NCBI GenBank assembly: GCA_964579305.1
Contig: CAZOGY010000103.1
Span: 1-12,499, forward strand
Origin: JBCBWG01 sp964579305
GTDB taxonomy: Bacteria; Pseudomonadota; Alphaproteobacteria; Rhizobiales; Hyphomicrobiaceae
Length of the DNA stretch: 12,499 nt
Direction: 5' to 3'
This document shows positions 1 to 5,993 of the stretch, one piece after another; within the stretch, counting starts at the first letter, position 1; the number at the start of each line of letters is the position of its first letter. The position numbers and the translations under genes are program-made. The notes under the pieces are model-generated. The model saw nothing but the letters and a program-made list of their open reading frames with translations. It did no database searches and was not told where the DNA came from.

Positions 1-1
1 G

Positions 2-379
2 GAATGGGAATATGCCTGCCGCGCCGGGACCGAAACGGCCTACAGCTTCGGCGACCAGAGCGATTTCGGTGAGTACGCTTGGTATTGCGCGAATTCGGAT
101 TCCAAGACCCAGCCCGTCGGTAGCAAGAAGCCCAATGGTTTCGGCCTTCACGACATGCACGGCAATGTCTCGGAATGGTGCGAGGACGCGTGGCATGGCA
201 CTTACAAGGACGCCCCGTCCGATGGTTCGACCCGGACGAATGTTGATACATCCGTCGCCCGCGTTCTCCGCGGCAGTTGCTGGCACAGCGATCCTCAGTA
301 CCTCCGCTCGGCGTCTCGCGACCGGAACCGGCCGGTCGACCGTCTCACGATCATCGGCTTCCGTTTGGCGAGGACGTAG
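2..379 (+). CDS. SUMF1/FGE-fold (formylglycine-generating enzyme-like) protein, C-terminal part
   Basis: The 5' end lies outside the window; 125 codons and a TAG stop are visible. The frame opens with the family hallmark EWEYACRAGTET, then has MHGNVSEWCEDAW (codons 52-64), RVLRGSCW and a closing GFRLART, the usual order in the SUMF1/EgtB/PvdO C-type-lectin-like fold. In true formylglycine-generating enzymes the segment after GGS carries two active-site cysteines. Here that segment reads GSCWHSDPQYLRSASR, and aligning it by eye puts His and Tyr at those positions. Sulfatase activation is therefore unlikely. The fold is also used by ergothioneine-type oxidases and by many effector or structural proteins, and the specific role is unknown. 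No partner sulfatase is visible in the window. The family call is firm; the function is open. Confidence 0.88.
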   Translation, partial: EWEYACRAGTETAYSFGDQSDFGEYAWYCANSDSKTQPVGSKKPNGFGLHDMHGNVSEWCEDAWHGTYKDAPSDGSTRTNVDTSVARVLRGSCWHSDPQYLRSASRDRNRPVDRLTIIGFRLART

Positions 380-450
380 AATCCTACCTCACTGCATCAT
401 GACGTCTTTGTTCACCGCGGCCGGTGTTGGGTCGCAGCCCACCCCCCACT

Positions 451-479
451 GTCATCCTCGGGCTTGTCCCGAGGATCTA
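451..479. repeat. REP-like palindrome (possible terminator hairpin)
   Basis: A perfect 9-base inverted repeat, ATCCTCGGG (454-462) and CCCGAGGAT (468-476), encloses the loop CTTGT. It sits in the 147-base gap between the SUMF1-like gene and the coiled-coil gene. The core resembles dispersed intergenic palindromes of the type GTCAT-CC-CGGGCTTGTCCCG common in alphaproteobacterial genomes. No T-run follows, so it is a better repeat element than a classical intrinsic terminator, although it could protect the 3' end of the upstream transcript. Copy number cannot be judged from one window. Confidence 0.6.
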
Positions 480-526
480 CCTCTCAGCCAGTGGTGCTGG
501 CGGCTTGGATGGCTTAGATAGGCAAC

Positions 527-736
527 ATGGCCGACGGAACCGACAATCTGGTGCTGGAGCATTTGCGATACATCCGCGAGCGGGTGGACCGCATCAGCGA
601 TGACGTGCGCGACATCAAAGTGCGGTTGACCAACGTCGAGGAAGGTCTCGCCACGCTCAACCGGCGATTTGACCGCCTTGAAGATCGCACCGACCGCGTT
701 GAGCGGCGCCTTGATCTGATCGGCAGCGACACCTGA
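527..736 (+). CDS. small coiled-coil protein, 69 aa, function unknown
   Basis: The 69-residue product is almost entirely a heptad-patterned, highly charged helix. From about residue 8 (VLEHLRYIRERVDRI) to residue 65 (VERRLDLI), Leu/Ile/Val recur at a/d positions between Arg, Asp and Glu, predicting a coiled coil that probably self-associates. There is no signal peptide or membrane segment. Proteins with this MADGTDNLVLEHLR-like start and a row of short R-x-D-x-I/L repeats are common as orphan small genes in alphaproteobacteria, but I know of no assigned function. A purine-rich stretch, AGATAGG, lies 5 bases before the ATG. The gene is convergent with the Uma2 gene, with only 18 bases between the stops. 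A structural or regulatory adaptor role is a guess. Confidence 0.8.
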   Translation: MADGTDNLVLEHLRYIRERVDRISDDVRDIKVRLTNVEEGLATLNRRFDRLEDRTDRVERRLDLIGSDT

Positions 737-754
737 GGTCAGCTCGCCAGCATA

Positions 755-1354
755 TCAGGCCAGCAAATATGTTCCGGCGTACAGCGCATCGAGGTCGCAG
801 GCGAAGCCGATGGACTTGAGGTGCAGCGTATCGCCAGAGGCGACCGGCTGTGGGTCCTCCGGCCAGGCGTCATCGTCACCGCGGGCCAGATATGACGCGG
901 CCACCGCGAACGATGAAATGACCACGATTTCGCGCAATGTGGGGATGGTCGTGTAGGCCCAAACGTTATCCCAGGTGTCGTCTTTGTTGCCGGGTGACAG
1001 GATCTCGATCAGGGCGATCGGGGCTGGCATTTCAAGCATACCCGACTGGCTGGGCGTGCATGTGATGCCAAGGTCCGGCACGCGGCGGTTGAACTGGGCT
1101 CGCACGCGGACGGCAATCGCCGGCTCGGTGACCACGCGGCAGGGACCGCCGGATGCGGCGAGCTTGTTGCCGATCAAGCGAGCAGCGTTCGCCTGGATCA
1201 GCCCGTGGGCGAAGGACGCTGGCGCCATCGCGCGCAATGCGCCTTCGACCAACTCGTATTTCGTCCCATTCGGCGATGGCGGCAGTTGCCAGAATTCTTC
1301 TGCGGTTATGCCGCCGCCGGCAGGGTCGTCGAACTTGCGCGCTGCGTCAGCCAT
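755..1354 (-). CDS. Uma2-family (DUF820) PD-(D/E)XK nuclease-fold protein
   Basis: The 199-residue length is typical of Uma2/DUF820 proteins, a restriction-endonuclease-fold family abundant in cyanobacteria and scattered through proteobacteria, whose biological role is poorly known. Visible landmarks are KYELVEGALRAMAP (residues 32-45; Glu37 in the conserved YELV-G segment), RVPDLG (91-96; Asp94 is the likely metal ligand), ALIEILSPGNKDD (114-126; Glu117 before the conserved LSP) and a following Trp/Tyr helix leading into LREIVVIS. The basic residue normally seen in the helix after LSP is not obvious (TWDNVWAY), so activity is uncertain. A GGGAG Shine-Dalgarno lies 6 bases before the ATG. The gene starts 32 bases after the aldolase stop on the same strand without a visible terminator, so co-transcription is likely although the functions seem unrelated. 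Confidence 0.88.
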   Translation of the reverse strand: MADAARKFDDPAGGGITAEEFWQLPPSPNGTKYELVEGALRAMAPASFAHGLIQANAARLIGNKLAASGGPCRVVTEPAIAVRVRAQFNRRVPDLGITCTPSQSGMLEMPAPIALIEILSPGNKDDTWDNVWAYTTIPTLREIVVISSFAVAASYLARGDDDAWPEDPQPVASGDTLHLKSIGFACDLDALYAGTYLLA

Positions 1355-1386
1355 GGGTTGCTCCCGATCGCGAGGACCACGCGATG

Positions 1387-2454
1387 TTACCCGATCTTAG
1401 GGTCCAATTCACCGGCGGCGTAACGCTTGGCCATTTCGGCGAGCGTGTGGACTTTTTTGATCTTGGAGGCCTGGCCGGCCGTGTTGAACGCTTCGAGGCG
1501 CTCCTTGCAGAGTTTGGCCATGGCCTCGCGCGCGGGCTTCAGGTATTTGCGCGGGTCGAATTCGCCTGGGTTTTCGGCCAGGACTTTGCGGATCTGTCCG
1601 GTGATCGCCATGCGGTTGTCGGTGTCGATATTGACTTTGCGCACGCCGTTCTTGATGCCGCGCTGGATCTCGGCGACCGGCACGCCCCAGGTTGGTTTGA
1701 TCTCGCCGCCGTACTGGTTGATGATGTCCTGCAGCTCCTGCGGCACCGACGATGAGCCGTGCATGACGAGGTGGGTGTCCGGCAGTTTGCGGTGGATTTC
1801 CTCGATCACGTGCATCGCCAGCACGTCGCCGTCTGGCTGGCGGGTGAATTTGTAGGCGCCGTGCGAGGTGCCGATCGCGATCGCCAACGCATCGACCTTG
1901 GTTTCGGCGACGAACTTCACGGCCTCGTCCGGATTGGTCAAAAGCTGATCGTGCGAGAGTTTGCCCTCAGCGCCGTGGCCGTCTTCCTTGTCGCCCATGC
2001 CGGTTTCGAGAGAGCCGAGGACGCCCAGTTCGCCCTCGACTGAAATGCCGCCAAGGTGGGCCATCTCGACGACCTTTTTGGTGACGCCGACGTTGTAGTC
2101 CCAGTCGCCCGGTGTCTTGCCGTCGGCTTCAAGCGAGCCATCCATCATTACCGACGTGAAGCCGGCCTGGATCGCGGTCATGCAGGTTGCTGGCTCGTTG
2201 CCGTGGTCGAGGTGCACGCAGACGGGGATGTGGGGATAGATCTCAACGCAGGCATCCATCATGTGCTTGAGCATGACGTCGTTTGCGTAAGAGCGGGCGC
2301 CGCGGCTGGCCTGAATGATGACGGGTGCTTGGCAGGCGTCTGCGGCTTCCATAATTGCCAGCGCCTGCTCCATATTGTTGATGTTGAAGGCCGGCACGCC
2401 GTAGTCGTTCTCGGCGGCATGGTCGAGCAGTTGTCTGAGCGTGATGCGTGCCAT
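1387..2454 (-). CDS. cbbA: class II fructose-bisphosphate aldolase, Calvin-cycle (CbbA) type
   Basis: A cytosolic, zinc-dependent aldolase that reversibly cleaves fructose-1,6-bisphosphate to dihydroxyacetone phosphate and glyceraldehyde-3-phosphate. It serves glycolysis and gluconeogenesis and, in autotrophs, also works on sedoheptulose-bisphosphate. The 355 residues match the class IIB/Calvin subtype. Visible motifs are VPAFNINNMEQA (20-31), VCVHLDHG (78-85; catalytic Asp83, zinc ligand His84), SVEGELG (138-144), AIGTSHGAYKF (193-203; His198 zinc ligand), HGSSSVP (232-238; His232 zinc ligand and phosphate-loop Ser residues) and VNIDTDNR (274-281). All catalytic positions appear intact. GGAGA lies just upstream of the ATG. 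The Uma2 gene follows 32 bases downstream. No other Calvin-cycle genes are in the window, so an autotrophic role cannot be claimed; fba would serve equally well as a symbol. Confidence 0.96.
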   Translation of the reverse strand: MARITLRQLLDHAAENDYGVPAFNINNMEQALAIMEAADACQAPVIIQASRGARSYANDVMLKHMMDACVEIYPHIPVCVHLDHGNEPATCMTAIQAGFTSVMMDGSLEADGKTPGDWDYNVGVTKKVVEMAHLGGISVEGELGVLGSLETGMGDKEDGHGAEGKLSHDQLLTNPDEAVKFVAETKVDALAIAIGTSHGAYKFTRQPDGDVLAMHVIEEIHRKLPDTHLVMHGSSSVPQELQDIINQYGGEIKPTWGVPVAEIQRGIKNGVRKVNIDTDNRMAITGQIRKVLAENPGEFDPRKYLKPAREAMAKLCKERLEAFNTAGQASKIKKVHTLAEMAKRYAAGELDPKIG

Positions 2455-2694
2455 GGGGCTCTCCGTCGGTCAGCGCTGGGATGCGTTGCGTTTGCGCGTG
2501 CATCTAGCGCGGGTTGGCGCGCTGTGCCAGTGGCCGCCGTCCGGAGGGTTGATTGGTTCGTCCACCGATGCGCGCGCTACGCGTGGGGCCCGGGCCGGAA
2601 TGATAACAAACGTGATCGCCGGCCCCGGTGCAGGCCCGATGCTGTCGTCAGCGGTTCGCCATGAGCGACAGTGCGTTCAAACCGTCAGCAGCGA
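2455..2694. other. 240-base intergenic region upstream of the aldolase gene
   Basis: This gap separates the aldolase start from the stop of the upstream secreted-protein gene, both on the minus strand. It should hold the aldolase promoter and leader. It is GC-rich, with short G/C palindromic patches near 2585-2600 and 2618-2628. I found no convincing -35/-10 pair, no riboswitch and no coding pattern in it. Confidence 0.4.
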
Positions 2695-4029
2695 TCACTT
2701 CCCGCGGATCATATTGGCGAGATCGTCGATAGTCAGGCCGGAGTTGGCCGATGCCGTCGCTGGCGCAGACGGGGCGCGTGGGACCGGTCGGCCCACTTGG
2801 CGGGTGGGGTTGGCCGGCGAGCGGATTGATACCGGTGCGGAAATCATCTGCCAGCGCGCTTGAGCTGGTGTGAGGGGCGCGGGGGCCGCGGCGAGCTGCG
2901 GCGGTGCGACGAGGCGTGGCACCGATGCTGGTGCGGCGACCAATTTCGGGGTAGGTGCGGCGACGACAGGTTTAGGTTGCGGTTTCGGCGCGGCTGCGCG
3001 CTGCCGTGGCAGGGCGTCCGCGACAGCGACGGGGCGAGCGACAGGCTCAGGCGCTAAGCGGTTCGGCTTGGCGCCCGGCGCCCAGGCCACGAGCGCGGCC
3101 AGGGGCGCAGACGCGCTGACCAATTGGTCCTTGCTTGCTGTGATGAACGGCAATGTCACCGTCGGGCGGTCGCCGTTGCGGCGGAGCGCTGCTTTACGTC
3201 GCTGGTAGGCACGCAGCATCGCTTTGCCTTCTGTGCCGCGGTGGTTCACGACCTTCAACTGGGGCGCTGCAGCAAGCACCATATCGGCGACTATGAAGCC
3301 GGCTTTGAGCTGAATGTCGGAGAGGCGGTCACCGTAGTTGTTGGCAACTTCCATTCCGGGGCCGAGATTTTTGAGATTGCTGGCATGCCGGCTGATCACA
3401 TCATAGGGCGCGGTCTGGACGAGAAAAACGAAACGGCGGCCGGCTGGGTCGCGATGCGGCTTACTCATGTAAAATGGCGTGAACACGGATCGGCTGTGTG
3501 CGGACACCGTGTCGAACAGATCCACGTTGCGCGTGCCGTTGTGGAACTCGTGGTAGACGAAGATTTTCATGGTTCGGCGCGTCCGGCGGCGGCTGATGCG
3601 GTGCCGTGGGCTGCGCACGATGACCACGTAATCGCGCGGAGACAGCCAAAGCCGGCCGGCAGGTAACCAGCCGTTGGCGCCAATTTTCGGCAGACGCAAC
3701 GGGCAATGGAGCGACGCGCAATTCTTGAACTGGCTTGCGTCTGGCGCCGGACCCGCTGTCGCGCTTAACGTTGCCATCGCGTCGTTGAAGGCTTCCTGGC
3801 CGCGTGGGGTCCGATATAGCGGCCAACCGCCGATGATGGCTTGGTCCTGCTCGCTTTTGGGCCGACGCGTTGCGCGCACACGCGATGTTTCGGTATTGCG
3901 CTTGAGGATTGCAGCGGCCTCAGGCGCGGCCGCGTTGGCGGCATGCGCAAACATCATGTTTGTGGCGAAGACCGCCACAGCGCAAGCGAGGGCTGAGGCA
4001 AAGGATTGTCGGATCGGGAACGTTGACAC
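2695..4029 (-). CDS. secreted protein of unknown function with Ala/Pro-rich C-terminal region
   Basis: I do not recognise this family. The frame is open to an ATG at 4179, but I prefer the GTG at 4029. GGAG sits 6 bases before it, and it places a classical signal peptide at the N-terminus (STFPIRQSF, then a hydrophobic stretch ending in HAANAA, cleavage near residue 34), giving 444 residues. The longer form would bury this signal behind 50 polar residues. The mature part has a Cys pair (NCASLHCP, residues 103-110), a very basic patch (SPRHRISRRRTRR, 140-152), and a region with YHEFHNGTRN (159-168), VFTPFYMSK (182-190) and DVISRHASN (210-218) that looks like a folded domain. From about residue 317 it is low-complexity Ala/Pro/Val. 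It ends in GLTIDDLANMIRGK, a possible short docking helix. It is probably periplasmic. The gene appears to stand alone. Confidence 0.72.
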   Translation of the reverse strand: MSTFPIRQSFASALACAVAVFATNMMFAHAANAAAPEAAAILKRNTETSRVRATRRPKSEQDQAIIGGWPLYRTPRGQEAFNDAMATLSATAGPAPDASQFKNCASLHCPLRLPKIGANGWLPAGRLWLSPRDYVVIVRSPRHRISRRRTRRTMKIFVYHEFHNGTRNVDLFDTVSAHSRSVFTPFYMSKPHRDPAGRRFVFLVQTAPYDVISRHASNLKNLGPGMEVANNYGDRLSDIQLKAGFIVADMVLAAAPQLKVVNHRGTEGKAMLRAYQRRKAALRRNGDRPTVTLPFITASKDQLVSASAPLAALVAWAPGAKPNRLAPEPVARPVAVADALPRQRAAAPKPQPKPVVAAPTPKLVAAPASVPRLVAPPQLAAAPAPLTPAQARWQMISAPVSIRSPANPTRQVGRPVPRAPSAPATASANSGLTIDDLANMIRGK

Positions 4030-4405
4030 GCGCGGCTCCGGTATCGTGGACGCTTGCGCGGTCAAACACCGCTGGCGCGTCGACATCGGGCCGACATTCA
4101 GGCGATTTGTTGTCGCCGGTTGCTGGAACTTGCGGTTCCGTTCGGCTGCGGTGGCAGCGACAGCGTTTTGCGTAAGCACAGCACTCTTTGAACCGTTTTA
4201 TGGGGTTCGGCGCTGGCCCGGCCAAATCGCGCGGGCTGTTGCGCCAATCGCCCTGTCCGGCCGGGACCCGACCACCTGCATGGTCCCGACGTAACATGCT
4301 TACGCTTTTGGTAACGCTAAGTCGTTGATGGCAAACGTCGCGGCCGTGTTAACCCCTCGCGCGACACGGACCACGGTGGTCTCGCAGGACCGATTGGCCG
4401 ACCGA
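4030..4405. other. 376-base region between the SOUL gene and the secreted-protein gene
   Basis: If the secreted protein starts at the GTG (4029), this stretch is untranslated and must hold its promoter and leader on the minus strand. It contains a 7-base inverted repeat, CGGGACC (4262-4268) and GGTCCCG (4282-4288), with a 13-base loop, an AT-richer patch with TAAC repeats near 4291-4320, and the short palindrome at 4369. Codons 1-50 of the longer alternative frame (up to 4179) lie here but have no Shine-Dalgarno and no recognisable protein character. No promoter could be assigned with confidence. Confidence 0.4.
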
Positions 4406-4407
4406 TT
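4369..4407. repeat. palindrome GACCAC-G-GTGGTC followed by an 8-base direct repeat
   Basis: GACCAC-G-GTGGTC (4369-4381) is a perfect 6+1+6 inverted repeat. Seven bases further on, GACCGATT occurs twice (4388-4395 and 4400-4407) with GGCC between, a 12-base period. The second copy overlaps the SOUL stop codon. The palindrome could be a small operator or a 3'-end hairpin for the SOUL transcript, but no T-run follows on the minus strand. The repeat is exact; its function is a guess. Confidence 0.4.
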
Positions 4408-5026
4408 AGCTGCGCACGTCGATGAGCACTTCATTGCGGCGCATGAACCCCGGGGTCCACGGGTCATTATAGTAGGCGATCGTGATCCCACCGGCTAGGT
4501 TGATGCCGTTGCGTTCCGCCCAGGCTCTCAGTTTGGCTGCGTTCTCGGCAATTGATTGGTCGGTGGCCACGCCACTGAAACGGACGGCGACGCGACGCTG
4601 TGCGGGCTGTTTGATCAGGCGGATCTCAGCGTTGGCGGGTTTGGGCAACGTTTCGAGGTCGTACTTGGCGGGCATGACGAACTGGATCGTCCAGCGATCG
4701 GTTTGATCATTGTCTGCCGTTGCCGCATTCGCAGGCACCTGGTTGACCGGCGCCGTCATGGCAATCTTATCGCCGGTGCGCTCTTTCGCGAAGATGTAGC
4801 CCGCGAGCGGGCGAAAGCCGCGGCTTGCTGCGGTCATGCGGTCGCCGGTTGTCGTGACTTCGGCCAGGACAAGCGGAGGATAGTCTCGCACTTCGAATGC
4901 GGCGTCGCTGCGCGCGACCGTATACGCGGGTACTTCGACGTTCCAGGCGACGTACCACCAAAGCGCGCCAAGAACGGCGACGGCAGCGACCGCAATCCCT
5001 GCAAGCCAAATCAACACGCGTTTCAT
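4406..5026 (-). CDS. SOUL-family heme-binding protein, membrane anchored
   Basis: A 206-residue SOUL/HBP-fold protein; the family includes vertebrate p22HBP/SOUL and many bacterial proteins that bind heme or tetrapyrroles. Residues 4-28 form one transmembrane or uncleaved signal segment, putting the domain in the periplasm. Family landmarks follow: PAYTVARSDAAFEVRDYPP (33-51), GFRPLAGYIFAKERTGDKIAMTAPV (70-94, the most diagnostic block), WTIQFVMPAKYDLETLPKP (112-130) and the C-terminal AYYNDPWTPGFMRRNEVLI (184-202). No obvious axial His exists in the domain, which fits the hydrophobic heme-binding mode proposed for the family. GGAG lies 8 bases before the ATG. It is divergent from the fasciclin gene across a 412-base gap and followed after 376 bases by the secreted-protein gene. 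A link to heme trafficking or storage is inferred from the family only. Confidence 0.93.
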   Translation of the reverse strand: MKRVLIWLAGIAVAAVAVLGALWWYVAWNVEVPAYTVARSDAAFEVRDYPPLVLAEVTTTGDRMTAASRGFRPLAGYIFAKERTGDKIAMTAPVNQVPANAATADNDQTDRWTIQFVMPAKYDLETLPKPANAEIRLIKQPAQRRVAVRFSGVATDQSIAENAAKLRAWAERNGINLAGGITIAYYNDPWTPGFMRRNEVLIDVRS

Positions 5027-5438
5027 CTCCGAAGCTCCGTGCTTTCACAATGCGTGATGTTGCAAGCCCTCAAACGGAAATCGCGCTGCGGCGGATTGGC
5101 AGAGAGCCCGCGGTAATCGGCAGTGCGGCGCATACAGCCAATACCACGGCGCGGCGCTATGAACTCCTTTTCATTTTCTTCATTTTCTGGTCCGAACGGC
5201 CTCCGACGGCTCTTTGGATGAGTAATGGCAAGCGGTGAGTATTAGATGCGTCAGATTGCGCGGCATTCCAATGAACCCAAATAACTTGGGCATCTGAAGT
5301 TGGCTGACGGCAATGTGTGAAAAATGATTAACGAATTTTCGTGAACTGCTGGCGCTGCCGCCCGTTGATGGAGCCGTTGTCCAACGTGGCAACGGCGGCT
5401 CACATTTGTGACCGCACCGAACGAAAAACAGGAGACGC
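5027..5438. promoter_or_regulatory. 412-base divergent intergenic region with hairpins in the fasciclin leader
   Basis: This gap separates the SOUL (minus) and fasciclin (plus) genes and must hold both promoters. Hairpin 1 is CCCAA-ATAAC-TTGGG (5276-5290). A weak sigma70-like pair for the fasciclin gene may be TTGGCT (5300-5305) and AATGAT (5323-5328), 17 bases apart. Hairpin 2 has GAGCCGTTG (5371-5379) able to pair with either CAACGG (5390-5395) or CGGCTC (5396-5401), i.e. two alternative stems directly before an A-rich stretch and the Shine-Dalgarno AGGAG (5430-5434). The segment around 5160-5190 is T-rich on the plus strand. No gene is seen here. Confidence 0.4.
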
Positions 5439-5441
5439 ATG

Positions 5442-5927
5442 ATGTCGCTCAAATCATTTGCAGTTGCTGCCGTGGCTTCGCTTTCGATCTTTGCCACCTC
5501 GGTTGCTGCCAACGCGAAAGACATTGTCGACACCGCTGCCGGCAACAAAGATTTCAGCACGCTGGTTCAGGCCGTTAAAGCAGCCGGTCTGGTTGACACC
5601 CTGAAAGGCGAGGGCCCGTTCACGGTTTTCGCACCGACGAACGCGGCGTTTGAAAAACTGCCTGCTGGTACGGTCGAGAACTTGCTGAAACCAGAAAACA
5701 AAGACCAGCTCACGAAAATCCTGACCTATCACGTGCTGCCCGGAAAAGTCATGTCGGCCGATATCAAAGGCAAGACGCTGAGCCCGAAAACGGTTCAAGG
5801 TTCCACGGTTGACGTTGATGCAACGTCGGGCGTGAAAGTCGGCGGCGCAACGGTCACGACGGCTGATATCGAAGCGTCAAACGGCGTCATTCACGTGATC
5901 GATACGGTTATCATGCCGAAAGAGTAA
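5442..5927 (+). CDS. secreted fasciclin (FAS1) domain protein
   Basis: A single-FAS1-domain exported protein; bacterial members are periplasmic or secreted and are linked with adhesion or matrix interaction, usually without proven ligands. The signal peptide is clear (LKSFAVAAVASLSIFATSVAANA, cut before KDIV). The domain then shows DFSTLVQAVKAAGL, the H1 motif GPFTVFAPTNAAFEKLP, LTKILTYHVLPGKV with the conserved Tyr-His, and the H2 motif NGVIHVIDTVIMP near the C-terminus, so it is complete. Two ATGs are adjacent (5439 and 5442). I choose the second because it is 7 bases from AGGAG, against 4 for the first; the longer form adds one Met. The gene is monocistronic, closed by a strong terminator. 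Lys is encoded mostly by AAA, and the gene is less GC-rich than its neighbours, as often seen in highly expressed small secreted proteins. Confidence 0.95.
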   Translation: MSLKSFAVAAVASLSIFATSVAANAKDIVDTAAGNKDFSTLVQAVKAAGLVDTLKGEGPFTVFAPTNAAFEKLPAGTVENLLKPENKDQLTKILTYHVLPGKVMSADIKGKTLSPKTVQGSTVDVDATSGVKVGGATVTTADIEASNGVIHVIDTVIMPKE

Positions 5928-5956
5928 TCGCGTTTACTCTGTATCGTACGCGACTG

Positions 5957-5990
5957 GGGGGAGAGCGTCGTGCTCTCCCCCTTTTTATTT
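5957..5990 (+). terminator. intrinsic terminator of the fasciclin gene
   Basis: GGGGGAGAGC (5957-5966) and GCTCTCCCCC (5972-5981) form a perfect 10-base stem with loop GTCGT, followed at once by TTTTTATTTG. It starts 29 bases after the fasciclin stop and ends just before the stop of the convergent cyclase gene. On the minus strand the stem is not followed by a T-run, so it terminates mainly the plus-strand transcript. Confidence 0.93.
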
Positions 5991-5993
5991 GTT

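Noticed and set aside
12..521. 169-codon open frame on the plus strand across the SUMF1-like gene
   Set aside because: It is a shadow of the SUMF1 frame; the translation is Arg/Ser/Pro-rich without family character, while the other frame carries clear EWEYA and GNVSEW motifs.
2056..2664. 202-codon plus-strand open frame opposite the aldolase gene
   Set aside because: Antisense to a fully conserved aldolase; its composition is explained by the GC-rich third positions of the real gene.
4030..4179. 50-codon N-terminal extension of the secreted protein from the ATG at 4179
   Set aside because: It has no Shine-Dalgarno and would place polar residues before a textbook signal peptide; the GTG at 4029 has GGAG at good spacing.
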